From Euglena gracilis (taxonomy: Eukaryota; Euglenida; Euglenophyceae; Euglenales): a DNA stretch of 64,000 bases. Position 1 is the stretch's first letter; each line of letters begins with the position of its first letter. Under the pieces are notes generated by a model. It had not been told where the DNA came from. It saw only the letters and a program-made list of their open reading frames with translations, and ran no database searches. The DNA lies in the NCBI GenBank assembly GCA_039621445.1, contig CP154956.1, forward strand, positions 919,653 to 983,652. Reading direction: 5' to 3'. Below are positions 58,741-64,000 of this stretch, piece by piece. A program made the translations under genes and the position numbers.

Positions 58741-60126
58741 GGGTTGCCCCTCCTGAGGACCCTGCGAAGGGACCCCTGGCGGCGCAACCCGCGTAGGATC
58801 ATTTAAATTTGAGCCCGTCGGGCCCACAGGATTTTCCCCTTGGTGAAAAAGTGCGGTAGGGGTTGGTGTTGATGTAGGTGAAGCTGTAGAATTGGAAAAA
58901 TACATACTTTTGGGGTCCACTCAACTGAACTTGAATGAAGAATCTGGTCAATGACTTGGTTGATTGTTTGTTGATTGCCAAATGCAAAAACACAACTGAA
59001 TGCCAAACAAAGAACAGTATGTGAACAGAGCCCTGCACAGAAAAGGTACAATTGGAGGGGGGCTACAGCTGGGGGGGTACTTGGTATACTTTGCGCAATT
59101 CTTAATGAATTGCGCCATCTGAGCGCCCACCAAGGGGGTGCGCACGCTTGCGCAAAGCTCAGCAGGGCTTGCGCATCCCCTTGTGGGTTGCCTGTTGGCC
59201 CCCTCAACCTGCCCCCTCCTTTACCTTCCCTTGGCTTGCTCAAAATGGGCTGTGGGGCCCCCTTGGGGGCCAGTGGGGCCTCAAAAGGCCCTTGGGGGCC
59301 TTGGAGCCCCCTCGCGGCCCTACGTGGCCCCTTTGGGCCCCGTTGGGACCCCTCCTTGGGGCGGGCACCCTCGGACCGCGCACACTCCCCTCCACAAAAA
59401 AATTGCCCTGCAATTTAATTTCGACTCCTTTGCCGGTCCGAGGTGCCGCCCCCCCCCTCCCTTTTGCTTTCCCGCCTCTGAAAAAATTTGTGTTTTTTTC
59501 TTGTTGAAACGCACAAGCGGTGGCGCCATGTGCCGTGTGTGGCGCGTGCTGTCGGGGAAGGGGTACAAGGGAGGGGCGAGAAGGGGGACGGGCGCCTCCG
59601 GGCTCGTGACCCGGGGAGGCACCGCTTGGGGCCCCTCCGCTCCCCCTCCGGTCCCGTGAGCCTTCTTGGCCCATGGGTAGGGGCGGACTGCCCCCCCCCC
59701 CACCGAAACAGTCGATGCCAATGTGTAGTTGTGATCCCCCCCCCCAGGCCCCGCTTGGCCCGGGGTGGGAAGGTCCTGCTTTTGGGATTTGGGAAATCTG
59801 CGACCCCAACCGGCCTTGCTGGGTACCGCCCCGCCTTTCCCGGTATCCCGGGGCCAAAGGCCCCCGGGGGCTTGGCAGGGGTGCGTGCCAGGCGAGGGGC
59901 GCCGGGGAGGCGCCTTGGGTGGGCCCCTTCGTTTGGTCGGGGCTGCCCCCCGCCCCCCGCGTTGTGGGCTGGGCCGCCTTGGCCGGGGCCCGTCCTCTTG
60001 AGAGGGGGGGCTGCCCCCACCCTCCCGCTCTCTCCGGTGTGGCGAGGGGTTGGCGCTTTCCCCCCCCCCCCCGGCGCGATCAACTTCAAAAATTGGCCGA
60101 CGGGGCTTATTTTCTATTTTAAAAAC
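58741..60126. other. GC-rich, homopolymer-rich DNA without a gene
   Basis: Runs of G or C of 6-14 occur throughout. GGCCCTTGGGGGCC-like words repeat at 59250-59340. Long open frames on both strands are Pro/Gly/Ala-rich by composition. No motif supports any of them. Confidence 0.5.
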
Positions 60127-60310
60127 AGGTTGAAAATCGGCAGGCGCCCCCCCCCCTTCCCGGCATGGTGCGCCGAGGAGGGGTGTGAACGACCGCAAAA
60201 AAAAAATGGTCAAAAATTGGCAGGCGCCCCCCCCCTCCTTCGGCGCGGTGGGCCGAAGAGGTGTGGCCAACCATCAAAAATTGAACAAAATGGACAGGTG
60301 CCCCCCCCCC
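60127..60310. repeat. Tandem repeat of about 75 bp, 2.5 units
   Basis: The unit is AAAATCGGCAGGCGCC plus a C run, then GGCGCGGTGGGCCGAAGAG and GGTGTGGCCAACC(A)TCAAAA. It is seen at about 60131, 60212 and, shortened, at 60281. Confidence 0.7.
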
Positions 60311-60923
60311 CGGAGCCATCTTGGCCACGGCAACTCCAACGCCTAACAACAACGCAACACGAAAAAGAAATGCACATCGACCGAACACTTGAAGGGCTCA
60401 AAAAGAAATGCACACCCGGGGGCTCGAGGCACCCGTTGGGCCTCCGTGGCCCTGTGGGCCCTCGGGCCCGCAGGCGTCCGTGGACCCCCTGTGGGCCCCT
60501 CGGGCGCCGCACCGTGCAGTGTGGTGCACGTGCGGCGCGTGGGGCGCCTCGTCTCATGGGGCGCTTGCCCCTCGGGGCGCTATGTGGGCCGCGGGTGGTG
60601 GGCGAGGCCAGCCTTGGGGGCTGTGGGCCCCCTCAACCCTTGGGACCCCCCCCCCCGTGCGCTCTTGTGGCCTCCTCGCCCCACCCGTCGCCCTCCTGGC
60701 CTCCTCGCCGTAGCCAGGGAGCACTGTGGGGCTGACGTCGCTGAAATTGAAATTGAGATTGAACCTGCAAAACACAAACAACAACAGCAAACAAAAGAAA
60801 TCATCTTGGTCCCTCCAAGATTTTCCGCACCAACCCAATTTTCTGCCCCCCCCCCCCCGGTTGGCTAGCCCCCACAGGTAAGCCGGCCCAGGCTACGTCT
60901 CGGTCGGCGGGGGGGGGGGGGGC
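60311..60923. other. No gene recognised
   Basis: This is GC-rich DNA with a short AACACAAACAACAACAGCAAAC stretch at 60772. It lies downstream of the 3' end of the fourth gypsy element. Confidence 0.4.
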
Positions 60924-61457
60924 TTAGGGGTCCTCATCGCAGCCGGGCCACAAGGGCTCGTACTCCGCGAGGAGCAGTTGGAGCACCCCGCCGGGCTCCC
61001 CGACCTGGTCCCCTTCGGCGTCCTCGGCCTCGGGGTCCGAGGCCGTGGCAGCCGCGGCGAGGAGGTCCAACGACCCCGTCTCGCTTGCCTCCTCCTCGCT
61101 CCCCTGGTCGTCCCCTTCGGCTGGCGCCTCCGCCTGCACCTCCGCATCCACACGCTGCGGCGCTCCCTCGCCAACCAACCGCCCCACCACGCTCCGGAGG
61201 TGCTCCACCTCCGCCGCCAGCCCCTCGAGGTAGGCCAGCAGGGAGCGGAGGTCCTCCGGGCGTGTGGGGGACGGTGGTCGGGGGGAGTCGGCCGGCTGGG
61301 GAGGTTCCGCGGGGGTGTCCAGGCGGGGGCGGTTGGGGGCGGGCAAGAGGGTGAGGAGGGCGGCCTCCGCCTCGGCGGCCGATGGTGGCGGGGGGACGAC
61401 GGGAAGAGGTACAGGGACGTAGGGGCGACGGGTCACGTAGCGCTGCATCCTACGCAC
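60924..61457 (-). CDS. Small post-pol ORF of the fourth gypsy element
   Basis: 177 codons directly follow the chromodomain frame, overlapping it by a few bases. The N-terminus is Pro-rich, the middle forms a short coiled coil (LRSLLAYLEGLAAEVEHLRS) and the C-terminus is acidic. I recognise no family. As in the other two elements, an ORF sits after integrase. Confidence 0.5.
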   Translation of the reverse strand: MRRMQRYVTRRPYVPVPLPVVPPPPSAAEAEAALLTLLPAPNRPRLDTPAEPPQPADSPRPPSPTRPEDLRSLLAYLEGLAAEVEHLRSVVGRLVGEGAPQRVDAEVQAEAPAEGDDQGSEEEASETGSLDLLAAAATASDPEAEDAEGDQVGEPGGVLQLLLAEYEPLWPGCDEDP

Positions 61458-62097
61458 AAGAGCGAAGGATGTGCGTGTGCTCCGCTACCTCCACAATCCC
61501 CACACCCGCCGTCCCCTCGCCTTCACCTCCTACCCCCACCCTTATTGACCCCGTCCCCACCCCCCCCCTCTTCCCGGGGTGGAGAAGTCCCACCACCTCC
61601 AACGGAATCCCCCTGGCTGCACAATAATCCACCACATCCTCGTTGTAAGAGGGGAAGAAATCCGACCATGGCAGCCATTGGAGATCCGTCGGATCCCAAT
61701 TTTTCCACCTCACCTGAAATTCCGGGACCCCCGTTTCCGGGTGGTTCCGGCTGCCCACGATCTCCTCCACCACCCACTCATCCGGGCCCACCTCCAGGTG
61801 GGCCGCCTTGTCGTTGAAGTAAAAGAGTGGGAGGGGCTCGGTGGAGAACTCATCCTCCGTGTGGAGCTTGAGTTGGCTCCGGTGTGTCTCTTGGCGGGCC
61901 CCCGGGGCCAGCTCCACCACATATGAGTGGCGACCCCGGCGGGCCACCACAGTCCCCCTTTTCCACTTGGTGGCCAACTTGTCTGTGCCCGGCTGTGTCT
62001 CGGGACGGTACCACACCTTGGCACCGACCTCCAGGGGAGGTGGGTCCCTTCTTTTGGCGTTGATGGAAGCCCACCATTTGGTCTGCAAGGCATTCAA
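61450..62097 (-). CDS. Integrase C-terminus and chromodomain of the fourth gypsy element
   Basis: It contains the SH3-like GAKVWYRPETQPGTDKLATK and RHSYVVELAPGARQETHRSQ, then a chromodomain (VEEIVGSRNH...FQVRWKNWDPTDLQWLPW). The tail continues for about 60 residues. It is separated from the integrase core by a frameshift near 62100. Confidence 0.8.
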   Translation of the reverse strand: MNALQTKWWASINAKRRDPPPLEVGAKVWYRPETQPGTDKLATKWKRGTVVARRGRHSYVVELAPGARQETHRSQLKLHTEDEFSTEPLPLFYFNDKAAHLEVGPDEWVVEEIVGSRNHPETGVPEFQVRWKNWDPTDLQWLPWSDFFPSYNEDVVDYCAARGIPLEVVGLLHPGKRGGVGTGSIRVGVGGEGEGTAGVGIVEVAEHTHILRSCA

Positions 62098-62100
62098 GGT

Positions 62101-62421
62101 TCAGGCCACCTTCTCGTCCATAGGCCGCATCCGTGCCATGAAGTCGGCTGCCCCCTCGGCCTCTCGTGCGGGCTGGTGGGGCAGGCCTTGGAGTGGCCGG
62201 TGCCGCCCGAAGACCACCTCGTAGGGCGACAAGCCGGACTCCCCTGGCACATCGTGCAAGTGCCGGAGAGCCTTGGGTAACAGAACCAGCCATGAGGCCT
62301 CCTTCTCCGACAGGTCAGCGATGAGCTTGGACAGAGTGTTCATCACCCGTTGGCCTGCCACCTCTGCCAGACCGTTGGCCTGGTGGTGGTAGGCCCGCCC
62401 GTAGGCACGCCTCACCCCCAT
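62101..62421 (-). CDS. Integrase core, C-terminal part, of the fourth gypsy element
   Basis: YHHQANGLAEVAGQRVMNTL carries the catalytic Glu, followed by SGLSPYEVVFGRHRPLQGLP. It lies in a different frame from the preceding part. Confidence 0.78.
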   Translation of the reverse strand: MGVRRAYGRAYHHQANGLAEVAGQRVMNTLSKLIADLSEKEASWLVLLPKALRHLHDVPGESGLSPYEVVFGRHRPLQGLPHQPAREAEGAADFMARMRPMDEKVA

Positions 62422-63091
62422 GGCGGTCCGAGGTCACCACAGAGGGCACCCCGAACATGTCCCAGTGGCGGAACATGGCCTTGTCCACCACCTCAGCTGT
62501 CAGGCCCTTATAGTGGTGGGGGGTGGCCACTGTCCACCCACTCTCACGGTCCACGCGCAGGGCCAGGTAATTATACACCTGGCCCTCGTGGGTTACCTCA
62601 GGCATGTGGAAGAGGTCCGCTGCCACACTGTCCATGAGGAACGGTGGCACAGGGGTGGCTTCGAGAGCACACTTGAAAGGTGCTCGAGAGGGGTCACAGG
62701 CTTGGCAGATTTCACATTGCCGCTGGATGCCTTGGGTGATTTTCTCAGCCCCTCTTGGATCAGCGAACCTGTACCACCGCCCCATCTGGTGCCAGAGCCT
62801 GGAGGCTCCTGGGTGGCCCGCGTCCCCGTGGTGGGCCCGGACCACGAGCCCCATCAGGCTGGTGGGTACACAGAGGAGCCCGTCCGTGTACGTTTTGTCC
62901 TCGTACAGACGGACTCCCTCAGGCCACTCTCCTGCAGGGGCCTGCACAGTTGCATAAACAGGCCCCCACACAGGGCAATTTTCATATGCCCGTGACCAAT
63001 CCCTGTCCATCAGTGGGATGGAGGGATCCTCCTCCACCTCCTCCTGGGTGTGCACCCCCGTGTCTGGAGAAAGTGAAATTGGTTCCCCCAC
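62315..63091 (-). CDS. Integrase zinc-binding domain and core, N-terminal part, of the fourth gypsy element
   Basis: HHGDAGHPGASRLWHQMGRW...CEICQACDPSRAPF is the HHCC domain. VAADLFHMPEVTHEG gives the first Asp and VVTSDR the second. The segment that should follow (GPHFVGxWW-like, about 14 residues) is missing and the frame shifts, so the core is inactivated by a small deletion at about 62420. Confidence 0.8.
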   Translation of the reverse strand: MGEPISLSPDTGVHTQEEVEEDPSIPLMDRDWSRAYENCPVWGPVYATVQAPAGEWPEGVRLYEDKTYTDGLLCVPTSLMGLVVRAHHGDAGHPGASRLWHQMGRWYRFADPRGAEKITQGIQRQCEICQACDPSRAPFKCALEATPVPPFLMDSVAADLFHMPEVTHEGQVYNYLALRVDRESGWTVATPHHYKGLTAEVVDKAMFRHWDMFGVPSVVTSDRHGGEACLRAGLPPPGQRSGRGGRPTGDEHSVQAHR

Positions 63092-63549
63092 AGGTTCCCC
63101 GAGATCCCCCCGGTGGGGATCATCGATGGGGGGGTCAGCTGCAGGTCCTCACTCAGAACTCTTCGCCTCGGTTGGTATTCCTCAGGTCCCCCCCTTCTTG
63201 CCGGCTGTTCATTCCCGAATTCATCCACGAAAAGATGGGCACGTGGGGAACCTCGTGTCTCCCGCGTGTCCAACCCAGATACCCCAGGTCCCTCCCCTCC
63301 CATGAGGATGGGACACGAATCTCCCGAGGGGGCGTCCACAGGCCCCTCCCGCCCTGTGGGGTCAGGGCCAGGGCCCCCTGGCACTGAATCCTTAGCCCCC
63401 TCCCCCTCTGTGAGGCTGGGGCCAGGTCTGTGCTGTGCTGCTGTGTCTCTCCCACTGCGTGTTGTTACCGTCACGTGGAGTTCCTCCCCCCCGTGCGGTG
63501 TCCCGCATTCCCGCTCTTCCCTCCGTTCTTCTTCGATCATGGCCCTCAT
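63092..63549 (-). CDS. RNase H to integrase linker of the fourth gypsy element
   Basis: This is hydrophilic, Pro/Gly/Glu-rich linker sequence that includes HLFVDEFGNEQPARRGG; a comparable linker word (RVDEFGNETS) is present in the second gypsy element at about 54.98 kb. No catalytic motif is present. Confidence 0.6.
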
Positions 63550-63615
63550 TGCCTCATCATCCTCCTCTCTCCAGTGGAGGCTGATGTCGGCAAATGCCTT
63601 GGAGGCAGGATATGC

Positions 63616-64000
63616 TCACCTGCTAAGGGCATCCCCCATCACGTTTTCCTTTCCCGGGATGTAGACCACGTAAAGGTCAAACCGGGAGAACATTTCATGC
63701 CAGCGTCCCCGCCTTCCCGCAGGTCCGCTGGGCGTGTCCAGGGTTTCCTTTGCCCGGACCTCCAGGGACTTGTGGTCCGTGAGGACCAACACCGGCTGCA
63801 GGCCGACGTAGGAGGCCCATTTTTGGAGGGCCAGGATGATGGCGTAAGTCTCCTTCTCTCGCGGCGACCAGCTCTTCGCCTGCCCAGCCGTGAGCTTCCT
63901 GGAGCAGAAGGCCACAGGCACGGTTTTCCGTGTGGAGGCCTCCACGGCTGTGGGCATCCCCTCTGTTGGCTCCAAAAACTGTTCAAGGGCTGCCCCCACC
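63616..64000 (-). CDS. RNase H of the fourth gypsy element, cut by the window edge
   Basis: TVPVAFCSRKLTAGQAKSWS, KETYAIILALQKWASYVGLQ and VLVLTDHKSLEVRAKETLDT are followed by FDLYVVYIPGKENVMGDALS, the standard end of a Ty3 RNase H. RT would lie beyond 64000. Confidence 0.85.
   Translation of the reverse strand, partial: VGAALEQFLEPTEGMPTAVEASTRKTVPVAFCSRKLTAGQAKSWSPREKETYAIILALQKWASYVGLQPVLVLTDHKSLEVRAKETLDTPSGPAGRRGRWHEMFSRFDLYVVYIPGKENVMGDALSR

Noticed and set aside
59240-60735. Long frames of 200-415 codons on both strands
   Set aside because: GC-rich DNA keeps all frames open; the peptides are Pro/Arg/Gly-rich and overlap each other on both strands.

Overview
This 64 kb window is eukaryotic nuclear DNA, probably from a microalga or other protist. 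The evidence is an intron-split sulfate-permease gene, several Ty3/gypsy (chromodomain) retrotransposons, REL-type non-LTR fragments and a tRNA-derived SINE cluster. Long C/G and A/T homopolymer runs fill the introns and intergenic DNA. They recall repeat-rich prasinophyte genomes, but that is an impression and not an identification.

Region 1 (about 1-14.6 kb, minus strand) is one large host gene for a SulP-family sulfate/anion transporter. Recognisable exon pieces lie at about 14.5, 10.65, 7.45, 7.2, 6.3, 5.3 and 1.9 kb. The rest of the transporter and any STAS domain would lie left of the window. Introns reach about 3.6 kb and contain palindromes, homopolymers, a telomere-like stretch and inverted repeats.

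Region 2 (about 15.2-35.4 kb) is a group of REL-endonuclease LINE fragments on the plus strand, interrupted by a complete 16.7 kb LTR retrotransposon on the minus strand (16638-33319). The element has 316 bp LTRs that differ at one site by eye, a 5 bp target duplication (CAAAC), a primer-binding site, a polypurine tract, gag with two zinc knuckles, protease, RT/RNase H, integrase and a chromodomain. Downstream of pol it carries a roughly 1,840-codon ORF ('ORF-X') of unknown function. Gag and protease share one reading frame, broken by a TAG that sits three bases before a strong hairpin. ORF-X has an in-frame TGA in a CGG context. Its coding DNA is densely studded with short interrupted palindromes whose arms differ while the cores recur. 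This element is the most unusual thing in the window.

Region 3 (35.4-40 kb) holds a dispersed-motif array and a cluster of tRNA-derived SINE copies. Region 4 (40.1-50.1 kb) holds a truncated GC-rich gypsy element and a decayed relative of the 16.7 kb element. Region 5 (51-58.8 kb) holds another gypsy element on the minus strand, with an intact 1,103-aa pol frame and a post-pol zinc-knuckle ORF. Its 5' end appears inverted. Region 6 (60.9-64 kb) is the 3' half of a fourth gypsy element, running off the right edge.

Several reading-frame starts inside these elements are TTG or another non-ATG codon, so most element protein starts are approximate. No functional tRNA, rRNA or CRISPR array was recognised.
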